From positions 1-46,339 of the forward strand of contig DASYUH010000053.1 in assembly GCA_036001465.1 (NCBI GenBank): a stretch of DNA of 46,339 nt, in the 5' to 3' direction. The notes beneath the pieces are model-generated. The model did not search any database and was not told where the DNA came from. It saw only the letters and a list, made by a program, of their open reading frames with translations. The DNA comes from Candidatus Polarisedimenticolia bacterium (lineage in GTDB: Bacteria; Acidobacteriota; Polarisedimenticolia; Gp22-AA2). The number at the start of each line of letters is the position of its first letter. Positions within the stretch are counted from its first letter, which is position 1. This document shows, piece by piece, positions 32,801 to 39,600 of this stretch. The position numbers and the translations under genes were made by a program.

Positions 32801-35273
32801 CCAATTCGCTGATGCCGCCGCCGGCCCCCAGGATGACCGAGGTGCGCTCCCGCGGGAAGGCGCGGTCGAGATAGCCGGCGTCCTCGAGGGCGGCGCGCGC
32901 CACCTCGAGCGTCAGGAGCTGGACCGGCTCGATCGAGGACAGGGAATTGGGCGGCATGCCGTAGCGCATCGGGTCGAACGGCACGTCGTCCACGAAGCCG
33001 CCCCACTTCGAGTAGACCCGGTCGCGCACCTTCGGATCGGGGTCGAAGTAGCGCGTCCAGTCCCAGCGGTCCTCCGGGACCTCGGTGATCGCGTCCACCT
33101 TGTCGAGGATGTTCTCCCAGTACGCGGACAGTCCCGGCGCCTTGGGCAGGAGGCAGGCCATGCCGACGATGGCAACGTCCGACGGCTTCTCGCGGGTGGC
33201 GGCCCCGGCCGTGACGACGGACGGAGCGGCACGTTCCGCCAGGCGCGCGGTGGAGGCGACCGACACGTCCCGGTGCAGCGCCTCGATGGTGCAGGTGGCG
33301 TCGCGCAGGGCGGCCACCTGGCCGATCATGAACATCCCCTGGACCTGCTGCTCCTCGGGAGTCAGCGGCTGGAGCTTCGGGGCGCCCGGGTCGCGGCCGA
33401 AGCCGGGGTGGCGATCGACCCCCTTGGAGGCGATGCGCAGTCGTCCCAGATTGAGCGCCTCGAGGGCGTTGCGGATCTCCTCGGCCGGGCGGCCCTCGGC
33501 CGTCAACCGGCGGCGCTCGCTCTCGAAGGCGGCGGCGAACGGCGAATCGACGCAGCGCGTCGAGTGCCCGGGTCCGGTCTCCAGGAGGACGGTGCGCCGG
33601 CAGCGCACGGCCGACTCCTGGAATCCGGGGACGATGGCGCCCGACGCGACCGCCTCCTCGGTGAACAGGTAGGCCGTGCCGAGGAGCACGCCGACGCGCG
33701 CGCCGCGCTCGGCCAGGGGGGCCGCCAGGGCCGCCACCATGGAGGCCGACAGGGCGTCGTGGATCCCGGCCGCGAACAGCACGTGGCACTCCGCCAGCTG
33801 GTCGGCGGGGAGCGACTCGAGAAGCGTGTCGACCATCGAGTTCCAGAGCACGAAGGACGAGCGCGGGCCGACGTGGCCGCCGCACTCGCGCCCCTCGAAC
33901 ACGAAGCGGCGCGAGCCCCCTTCCAGGAAGAGCTTCAGAAGGCCCGGCGAGGGGACGTGCAGGTAGGTCGCGATGCCGTCGCGCTCGAGCCGCCTCGCCT
34001 GGTCGGGGCGCCCGCCGGCGATCAGCGCGAAGGGAGGATGGAACTCGTCGATCGCGTCGAGCTGTTCCTGGCGGAGCTCGATCGGCACGAAGCCGAGGAT
34101 GCCCACGCCCCAGGGCCTGTCCCCCAGCACGCGGCGGGTCTCCTCGAGCAGCGCGCGCACCTCGGCCTTCCGCATCAGGGCCAGCGCCAGGAACGGCAGG
34201 CCGCCTCCCTTCGCGACCTCGAGGGCGAACGGCGCCGTGTCGCTCACGCGCGTCATCGGTCCCTGCACGATCGGATAGCGGGTCCCGTGCGAGCGGGCCA
34301 GGGGGGAACCCAGCTCGAGGGGTTTGAGCGCCACCGCCGCCTTGACATGCGACTCGATCGCCCGGCGCATCCCTTCGACGACCCCGCCGACCGTCCGGAA
34401 GCTCTTCGCGAGAGGCGCGGCGAACGCCGCGTCCTGGCCGAGGACCATCACGCGGCGCTTCGGGTCGTCCCATCCGGCGCGCTCCGCGATCCCCCGCCGC
34501 CAGTCCGCCAGTCGCCCGGCGCTTGCCGGCCCGCCATCCTGAAGGACGCGCTCGACCCCGCGCAGGTCGTCCGACGGGGCGTGGCCGGATCGGTCGTACA
34601 GGCGCCAGGTCTCTCCGAGGGCCGAGCCGAAGAGGGTCGTCTCGCTGCCGTCCATGCGGGCGATCGCCTCGCGCGCGGCGCGCCCCAGGGGCGATTCGCG
34701 CGTCAGGAGAAGCTGCGCGTCGAGCGCGATGCCCGCGGCGCCGCCCGCGCAGGCGGCCGCGGCGGTGTGCAGCCCGATGCCGCCCTGCGCGAAGACCGGC
34801 AGGGAGCCGCGCGTCAGGAGCCGCTGCAGCAGGATGAAGGTCGTCTCGTCGCCCACGCGGCCGGCCGCCTCGTGTCCCTTGGCGATGAGGCCGTCCACGC
34901 CGAGATCGGCGCCCAGAGCGGCCTCCTCCGTGGACACCGCCTCCAGGAGGACCTCGATGCCGGCGGCGCGCCAGGCGCCGATGCGCGGGCCCAGGAGCGC
35001 CGGGTCGCCGGGGGTCAGGATGACGGTGCGCACCCGGTCGGGGAGGGCGCGCGCCATGGCATCGAGAAAGGGGATGCGCGTCCCGTCGAGCTTCACGCCG
35101 CAGGCCGCGCGGGCCAGGCGCTCCAGCCGGCCGAGGGCGAGGCGGGCACCCGGCTCGTCGAAGCACAGCTCGAGATCGAGAACGCCCAGGGCGCCGGCGC
35201 GGGACGCCGCGGCGGCGACCGCGGGGTCGGCCGGCCCCGGAGGTGTCAGGCAGAGAATGCGGAACTCGCGCAT
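26877..35273 (-). CDS. Type I PKS/PUFA-synthase-like protein 1 (ER-KS-AT-ACP-ACP-KR-DH)
   Basis: The 2798-residue synthase opens with a degenerate NPD-like half (1-290) and a full FMN-dependent nitropropane-dioxygenase/PfaD-type reductase (325-610, catalytic His467 in ECGGHVG). Then come KS 695-1145 (Cys886, His1021, His1061), AT 1255-1580 (Ser1360 in GHSYGEY, His1464, malonyl-like AFHS), a helix RFLDTQKDVMQAFL (1692-1705), two nearly identical ACPs (Ser1784, Ser1886, 102 residues apart), a pseudo-KR plus KR 2000-2490 (TGGARGI at 2214-2220, Ser2390, Tyr2403) with the long insertion seen in PUFA-type KRs, and DH 2525-2780 (His2536, Asp2708). It probably catalyses iterative chain extension with full or partial reduction. 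No clear ribosome site; likely coupled to HlyD 10 nt upstream. Confidence 0.92.
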   Translation of the reverse strand: MREFRILCLTPPGPADPAVAAAASRAGALGVLDLELCFDEPGARLALGRLERLARAACGVKLDGTRIPFLDAMARALPDRVRTVILTPGDPALLGPRIGAWRAAGIEVLLEAVSTEEAALGADLGVDGLIAKGHEAAGRVGDETTFILLQRLLTRGSLPVFAQGGIGLHTAAAACAGGAAGIALDAQLLLTRESPLGRAAREAIARMDGSETTLFGSALGETWRLYDRSGHAPSDDLRGVERVLQDGGPASAGRLADWRRGIAERAGWDDPKRRVMVLGQDAAFAAPLAKSFRTVGGVVEGMRRAIESHVKAAVALKPLELGSPLARSHGTRYPIVQGPMTRVSDTAPFALEVAKGGGLPFLALALMRKAEVRALLEETRRVLGDRPWGVGILGFVPIELRQEQLDAIDEFHPPFALIAGGRPDQARRLERDGIATYLHVPSPGLLKLFLEGGSRRFVFEGRECGGHVGPRSSFVLWNSMVDTLLESLPADQLAECHVLFAAGIHDALSASMVAALAAPLAERGARVGVLLGTAYLFTEEAVASGAIVPGFQESAVRCRRTVLLETGPGHSTRCVDSPFAAAFESERRRLTAEGRPAEEIRNALEALNLGRLRIASKGVDRHPGFGRDPGAPKLQPLTPEEQQVQGMFMIGQVAALRDATCTIEALHRDVSVASTARLAERAAPSVVTAGAATREKPSDVAIVGMACLLPKAPGLSAYWENILDKVDAITEVPEDRWDWTRYFDPDPKVRDRVYSKWGGFVDDVPFDPMRYGMPPNSLSSIEPVQLLTLEVARAALEDAGYLDRAFPRERTSVILGAGGGISELGNLYAFRSQLPSFFDAPMPELMARLPEWTEDSFPGILLNVAAGRVANRFDLGGANFTVDAACASSLAALYLAVKDLETGSSDMALAGGIDTAQNPFMFLCFSKTRAHSPRGRCRTFDETADGIVISEGLAILVLKRLADAERDGDRIYAVIKSIAASSDGRDKGLTAPRPEGQARALDRAYAKAGFSPATVGLIEAHGTGTVAGDQAEATTLKRVFEAAGASRQSCAIGSVKSMIGHTKCTAGVAGMAKVALALYHKVLPPTLNVERPNATARFEESPFYVNSELRPWLSPAAGHARRAGVSAFGFGGTNFHAVLEEHADEIAPDRPALRERSAAEIFLWRGPSRREIEDGVGRVQAALGRGARPQMSDLSWTLWRRAAERSDPTLTLAVIASSAEELDRKLQAALERLRAGATSIFDPSGTYFTEAPFGRGGRIAFLFPGQGSQYPDMLRDLAVRFPEVRLEFERAEAALAGRLPLPLGRYVFPPPAFTPDEERARREALTRTDVAQPALGAAGLAALRLLHLFGVRADMVAGHSYGEYAALCAAGVFDEETLARLSEARGRSILETAKDDLGTMAAIAETPARIAEALRPIKDVWIANLNAPRQTVISGTREGVRQAIDRLKEDGIEARPLPVACAFHSPVIAPARDRLAAVLSEVTFTAPRMEVFSNSTATPYPRDPKAVAALLAEHLVEPVRFADEVEAMHQAGARLFVEVGPKNVLTGLTQQILSERPHLAVASDVPGRPGPVQILHLLGQLAAHAVSIDLEGLFRGRTVRDLDLKDLESDAAALPLSPATWMVNGASARPLGQPPRRLTPVSLPQPPAPEPAAPETPFADAPAATPAAATEAATGEDATAQVVLQFQQLMSRFLDTQKDVMQAFLEGKGAAAIGAPAESLPAPSASSRPAAEAATLPVAAVVTASLPPEDLKRRLLTIVGDRTGYPPEMLDLDLNIEADLGIDSIKRVEILGAFQRACPADLQHRLQDSMESLSRIRTLRGILDLAAAAGTAAAPAAPPAGPANTASLSAEEMKRRLLAIVGDRTGYPPEMLDLDLNIEADLGIDSIKRVEILGAFQRACPADLQHALQDSMESLSRIRTLRGILDLAAAAGTAPVAPLPIASAPASVPAASAPAADSVAPARPAGSAGRREAQDVPRFLLRPVELPAAGGPPYAPGDRTVLITDDGLGTARSLAAMIQERGGRALITDPADESGIAEALAEARAQHGPIGTVVHLRPLAAGAAGADTDPAAWKPAIDREIRGLFELARAASADLRDAGDAGRLLVATAMGGACGLDRKPADPFFPGQGGLTGLIKTIAREWPETRCKTVDFDAPSTPHERAALLLQELAARDDEVEVGYRGSRRIAVRPLPAALAGDAAREPGPDSSWVVLITGGARGITAEIAEELAARYRPTLVLTGRTPLPETAEPAATSGAASSSDLKAALIDEARRSGTAQTPAAIETDLKRILRDREIRARLESMRRAGATVRYEPVDARDDQAFGRLIDDLYRDYGRIDAVIHGAGVIEDKRIEDKTPASFDRVFGTKVDGALTLARRLRPEDLKLFVLFASVAGRFGNAGQCDYAAANETLNALALHLDRLWPGRVLSINWGPWRSGMASAEVQERFAARGVQLVSPAGGRPAFIQEIERGAKGEVAVVLGDGPWRAYAGASAPVTARAARMALPLLDGLEARASDGGGIEVRRLLDPATDLFLLDHQMDGRPVLPAAVAMELFAEIVRHGWPEWEVQAIQEFRVLQGVVLKDGPRAIVIRARAATQPGQERLELSVDAVIADPESGRPFYQATVLLGDRLPPPASGAPAPLRDPRPYPTSVESAYESLLFHGPLFQGIRTIEGLGEEGISGTVLPSTPARCVRGAGTGDWLIDPVVVDSAFQLGILYARSHYDMTPLPARFRSFRRYAPFNGSPIRCEFRSQARAGGHVLDIQIAFLDGSGRLLGALEDMELSCSRELNRLAGPRGRA
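29476..29742 (-). repeat. ACP-coding repeat, copy 2 (C-terminal ACP of PKS1)
   Basis: This segment repeats at 29782-30048 with a 306-bp period and only scattered third-position differences. It encodes the second carrier domain with the D-S-I site at Ser1886. Confidence 0.85.
29782..30048 (-). repeat. ACP-coding repeat, copy 1 (N-terminal ACP of PKS1)
   Basis: Direct repeat partner of 29476-29742, offset 306 bp (102 codons). It encodes the first carrier domain with Ser1784. The high DNA identity implies recent duplication or ongoing gene conversion. Confidence 0.85.
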
Positions 35274-35283
35274 ATCAGAAGGC

Positions 35284-36507
35284 TCAGGGAATCCAGTACC
35301 AGACTTCCACCTTGAACCAGCGGATGATGGGACGGAACAGGACGTCCCAGACCGGACGCCTGCCCGTGGCGATCTTGGCGTACCCCGTCATGTCGGTCTT
35401 GAGGACGCCGTCCGGGTTCGGGATCTCGGTGATCACGCGCACGGCCCGCTCCGGAGAGCCGGACAGCGAGACCTGCGTCCCCCCCTGCCCCGCTCCGACG
35501 ACGGTCGCCGTGCTCGATTCGGCGGCGTTGCTCGCCGCGACCGGCGCGATGCTGACGACCTTGCCGTGGAAGGTGACTTCGTGGAAGGCCCACGGGACGA
35601 CCTTCACCCCGGCCCCCACGCTCACGGCCCCCGCGTCCTCTTCGGGCACCTCCACCTCGGCGCGGATGGTCCGGGAGTCTTCGATCTGCACGACCAGGTC
35701 GCGCTGCCCCGGCTTCAGGTAGGTCCCGGCCATCTCCTCGATGCGCGGGGTGACCACCCAGCCCGCGATCGGGCTCTTCAGCGTCGTGCGCTGCACGTCG
35801 GTCCGGTAGTTGTCCACCAGCGCCTGCAGGCTGCGGATCTCCGCCTGGACCGCCTTGACCTGCTCGGGGCGCGCGCCGCTCGTGACGACCTTCAGGTTCG
35901 CCTTCGCCTCCTCGAGCATCGCCTTGTCGACGTCGCGCTGCCTCAGGGCGTTCTCGTACTCCTGCTCGGACACCAGCTTCTGCTCGAACAGCTGGGCGAA
36001 GCGATCGGCGCGCGGCCCGCTCCAGGCGAGGCTCGTCTCGGCGGTGCGCACGTCGGCCCGCGCCCGCTCGATCTCCTCCCGCCGGGCCCCGGCCTTCAGG
36101 AGCTGCAGGTCCGCCTTGGCCTCGTCGAGCTTGGCCTGGGCCGCCTTCAGGTTCTTTTGATGGGTGCGGCCCGAGAGCGTGGCGAGGCTCTGGTTCTTCT
36201 CGACCCACTGGCCTTCCTTCACCAGGATCGTGTCCACCAGGCCTTCGACTTCGGAGCGCACCTCGACGCGCTTCGCCGGCAGGAAGCGGAACGGGCCGCC
36301 GGTCTGGTACGGGTAGGGGAGGAACAGGGCCCACAGGATGACGGCGACGATCCCCAGGCGGATGGTCCAGGCGAGCACCGTCCTCCACCACGAGCGCTTC
36401 TTCTGCGCGGCCGCTCCCCGGGGATCGCGTGCCGCCCGCCCCTTCGCGTCGGCCGGCGCGGGCGGGACCGACGGCGCCGGACGGGGTCCTGTGGCTGTCT
36501 GGGGCAT
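35284..36507 (-). CDS. HlyD-family membrane fusion protein (first operon gene)
   Basis: A 407-residue periplasmic adaptor: proline/alanine-rich cytoplasmic start, one membrane segment near 44-64, a lipoyl half-motif (RSEVEGLVDTILVKEGQWVEKNQ), a long coiled coil (about 115-245), a second lipoyl half (LKSPIAGWVVTPRI), a beta-barrel and a C-terminal segment ending WYWIP. The region from TGGPFRFLP to the end is homologous to the C-terminal half of the last operon gene (6602-8938). It should link an inner-membrane exporter to the outer membrane. A GGAGG site lies about 9 nt before the ATG. No ABC or RND pump gene is adjacent. Confidence 0.88.
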   Translation of the reverse strand: MPQTATGPRPAPSVPPAPADAKGRAARDPRGAAAQKKRSWWRTVLAWTIRLGIVAVILWALFLPYPYQTGGPFRFLPAKRVEVRSEVEGLVDTILVKEGQWVEKNQSLATLSGRTHQKNLKAAQAKLDEAKADLQLLKAGARREEIERARADVRTAETSLAWSGPRADRFAQLFEQKLVSEQEYENALRQRDVDKAMLEEAKANLKVVTSGARPEQVKAVQAEIRSLQALVDNYRTDVQRTTLKSPIAGWVVTPRIEEMAGTYLKPGQRDLVVQIEDSRTIRAEVEVPEEDAGAVSVGAGVKVVPWAFHEVTFHGKVVSIAPVAASNAAESSTATVVGAGQGGTQVSLSGSPERAVRVITEIPNPDGVLKTDMTGYAKIATGRRPVWDVLFRPIIRWFKVEVWYWIP

Positions 36508-36541
36508 GCTCGTCGTCCTCCGTATGGCTCCCCGAAATAGA

Positions 36542-36578
36542 CTGGCCTCTCCGACTCTTCCGCATCCGGAGAGGCCAG
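36542..36578 (-). terminator. Strong intrinsic-type hairpin upstream of the biosynthetic operon
   Basis: A perfect 12-bp stem (36542-36553 with 36567-36578) with a 13-nt loop. On the minus strand it is followed by TCTATTTC, a short U-rich tail. It lies between the stop of the MopE-repeat gene and the HlyD start, only 34 nt before the HlyD ATG. It could terminate the upstream gene or attenuate entry into the operon. Confidence 0.55.
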
Positions 36579-36595
36579 CCCGTCAGGGAACGGGT

Positions 36596-36617
36596 CCGGC
36601 CGCGGTCAGGCGGCCGG
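36596..36617. terminator. Second GC hairpin in the same gap
   Basis: An 8-bp perfect stem (36596-36603 with 36610-36617) and 6-nt loop lie 23 nt after the stop of the MopE-repeat gene. With the hairpin at 36542-36578 it forms a tandem stem-loop pair. No convincing promoter was found in 36508-36640. Confidence 0.4.
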
Positions 36618-36640
36618 GCCTTCGATCTCTTTGCCGGCGA

Positions 36641-39600
36641 TCAGGGTGCGATGTCCCCGGTGATGCCGATGTAGTCCTGGAACGTCGTGTCACCGTCCGT
36701 TTCGACCGCGATCAGCTTCGGATTGAGGAAGTTCACGAACCCGTTCAGCGTGAGCCCGTTGGCGCACACCGGCGGGGTGAAGGCGTCCACCTTGGTCCCC
36801 AGGACGTTGATGGTGCTGTTCTCGGCCGCCACTCCCGTGATGACGTCGTCCGAGGTGGCGGTCGGGGCGCTGCAGATCACCCCGGCACGGCGGTTGAGCG
36901 CTTCGAGCCCCAGGTAGTGGGCCGTCAGTCCCGGCTTGCCGTCCGCGCAGGTCTCGAACTGCAGGCTGGTCCTGAGGTTCAAGTCGATGCACACCCCGAA
37001 CGCGTTGCAGTCCCCGGTGGCGGTCGCCCCCGTGCCGAAGCAGTTCGGTGTCGAGGCCAGAGTGCCGTCCAGGCCGTTGGCGTTCCGGTCGACCACCATC
37101 GCCACGACCAGGTCGTTGACGCGGAGCTTGGTCTCCACGCCGGGCGTCGCGGCGACGTCCTGGATGAACAGGCGCGGCGGGATCTCGGTCTTGACGCAGA
37201 ACAGCAGCGGCTGGCTGGCGGCGAGACCGATGTTCAGGTGCAGGAGCTGCGCGGTGGTGCAGGCGAGGACTTCGGTCGCCCCGAGCCCGCCGCCGGTCGT
37301 GATCGGGATGGCCAGGCAGTTGTCGCTCTTGACGCCGTGGCAGGTCCCCTGCTCGGTGGCCTGGTCGCCGGTGGTGACAGGCGACGTCGCCCCGGGCAGC
37401 GCCTCGCAGTCGTGGCCGCGGATGGCGTGGCAGACGCCCTGCAGGAAGGCCGTGGCGCCCGAGGTCGACCCGGTCAAAAGCTCGCAGTTGGCCGGCAGCA
37501 GGTCGCCGATCGTCTTGCCGGAGTTCTGGCAGCCGGTCTGCAGCGTGCCGGAAGACGTCATGCTGGCGAACAGCTGGTTGAGGGTGTCGTCGGCGACCAC
37601 CACGAAGGCGTTCCCCGCCCCCGGAACCGGCGGCGCGGGAGGCGGCGCCGGCGTGAGCACGGCCCCCGGCGTCTCGGGCTGGCCGGGATCCGGAGTCAGC
37701 GTGGCGAACTGGCCCGTCAGGCTGCCGCGCAGCCCGCTGGGGTTGATCTCGACGTCGACCAGATCACCGCGCAGCGACTGGCCGAACGCCTCGACGCGCT
37801 CGGGATCGACCTTCATCTCCCCCAGCTCGATCGGGTCCGGCTCGTTCGCGCCGATCTCGGTGGTGAAGTCGGGGCTGAACGAGAAGCTGACCAGGACCGG
37901 GTCGAAGCTGGTGCCGAAGATCGTGTTGCTGATGGCGATCAGGCCGTCCAGGATCCAGTTGCACACCGACGCCAGGCAGTTGACCTCGGCGGTCACCTGC
38001 CCGCCCGTCGAGAAGGTGGCCACGATGCACTTGGGGGGAGCGCCGGGGCAGTCGCTCGGCGCCGAGCACAGGATGCTAGGGTCCGCCTCGCAGTGGCCGG
38101 AGGTCGGCGGGTTCGGGGGGGAGGTCCCTTCCAGCTGCCCCTCCGTGATGTCGAACTTCACGCCCATGTTGGACACCGTCATCGAGAACGTGGTGTCGAC
38201 GATCGTTTCGGCGAGGCAGACGCCCGGCGAGCAGATGTCGGTGAACGGGATGCAGACCTTGGCGGTCGTCTTGCAGGAGCCGCCCGCGTGCAGGGTGACC
38301 GACATGGGCGGCAGGTTGATGGCGACCTTGATCTTGTCGTTCTCGAACGTCACCGGGCAGGAGATTGCCGTCGGGTCGATGTCGATGCTCTGCACGCGGG
38401 TCGTGACGGTCGGGTTGCAGGAGCACCCGCCGCTGACCTCGCGCGTGTCGACCACCTTGCCGTTCGGAATCTGGGTGTGCATGGCGTTCACGAAGATGGT
38501 CGCCGCCGTCTCGCACCCCTTGGTGACGATCGTCTGGACGGCCGCCGGAGACAGCCCGACGACGAACGAGTTCGGGATGTCGACGCTGCCGGATTCGGTG
38601 ATCAGGCCGTTCAGGATCATGCCGCGCACCTGGTCCGGCAGGTCGGACCGGAACCGGCCGGCGGCGACCGAGCCGACACCCGGGGCCGCGACGTCGCCGG
38701 TGGCGAAGATCAGCGATTTGAAGGCGCGGTTCCCCTGGACGTCGGTGGCATCGGCCACCAGGCGGTTCGAGCCGGCGTCGAAGGTGCCGAGGGCCACGTC
38801 CCCAGTCGCCAGGTCCTGGGCGATGTCCGTCTGGCCGAGGGCGGTGTTGATCGCCAGCTTCCACGTGTCGCCCGAGTCCTCGCCGTCACCGGGGGTCAGG
38901 ACGGCCCCCGCGGTCGGCAGATCCAGCCCGTTGACGCTGGCGCTGGCGATCTGCAGCCCGTGGCAGATCTCCCCCTGGACCGGGGTCGGCACCGCGGACG
39001 TGACCTCGAGGGGGGTCGGCGACGTGATGTCGATGCTGAACGACATCGAGGTCCCCTTGTCGCGCAGGTCGTCCACGACGCAGACGGCGGCCGGGAAGTC
39101 GGGATAGGAGCCGGGCCGCTTGTCGCCGTCCACGACCATCACGTGGCCGCCGCAGGGAAGGCCCTCGAGATCCAGGGAGACGGTGTTGGAGCTGAGGACG
39201 TCCACCGCGCCGCTGCGCACGATCAGCTCCGAGACGTGCACCGTCTCGCCGTGGATCGTGATGTCGCCGCTGTACGGGCCGCCCGGGAAGGCGGTCGCCG
39301 GGTCGAGGCCCAGCGCCGTCGCCACGTTGACGCCGTCCACCTTGATGAGCAGGGTGGCCGGGTTCACCAGCGGGATGGCGGCGAGGACGTGCGTCGTATC
39401 GCCCGCCCCCTCCGTCACCACCGTGCCGGAGGGCTCGAGGACGTCGAGGTACGGGATGTTGGAGCAGAACGCCTGGGCCTTGTTCTGGCCGTCCTGGACC
39501 GTGACGCGCAGGAGAGGGATCGGCGCGAACACCTGGTGCACCGTCCCCTTGGAGTTCGTCCTGCTTTCGGCCCTGAAATCGAAGGGATCCTTCCGGCTCG

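Larger units (their letters stand above)
6602..36507 (-). other. Sixteen-gene lipid/polyketide biosynthesis and export operon
   Basis: All genes are on the minus strand. Junctions are TGATG, ATGA or GTGA overlaps, 8-14-nt overlaps, or gaps of at most 26 nt. The order is HlyD, PKS1, PKS2, carrier protein, phosphodiesterase, hydrolase, orphan, propeller-methyltransferase, three methyltransferases, two SDRs, esterase, TPR, M50-like/HlyD. A hairpin-rich gap precedes it and a minus-strand hairpin follows it. No regulator or thioesterase domain was seen inside. Confidence 0.82.
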
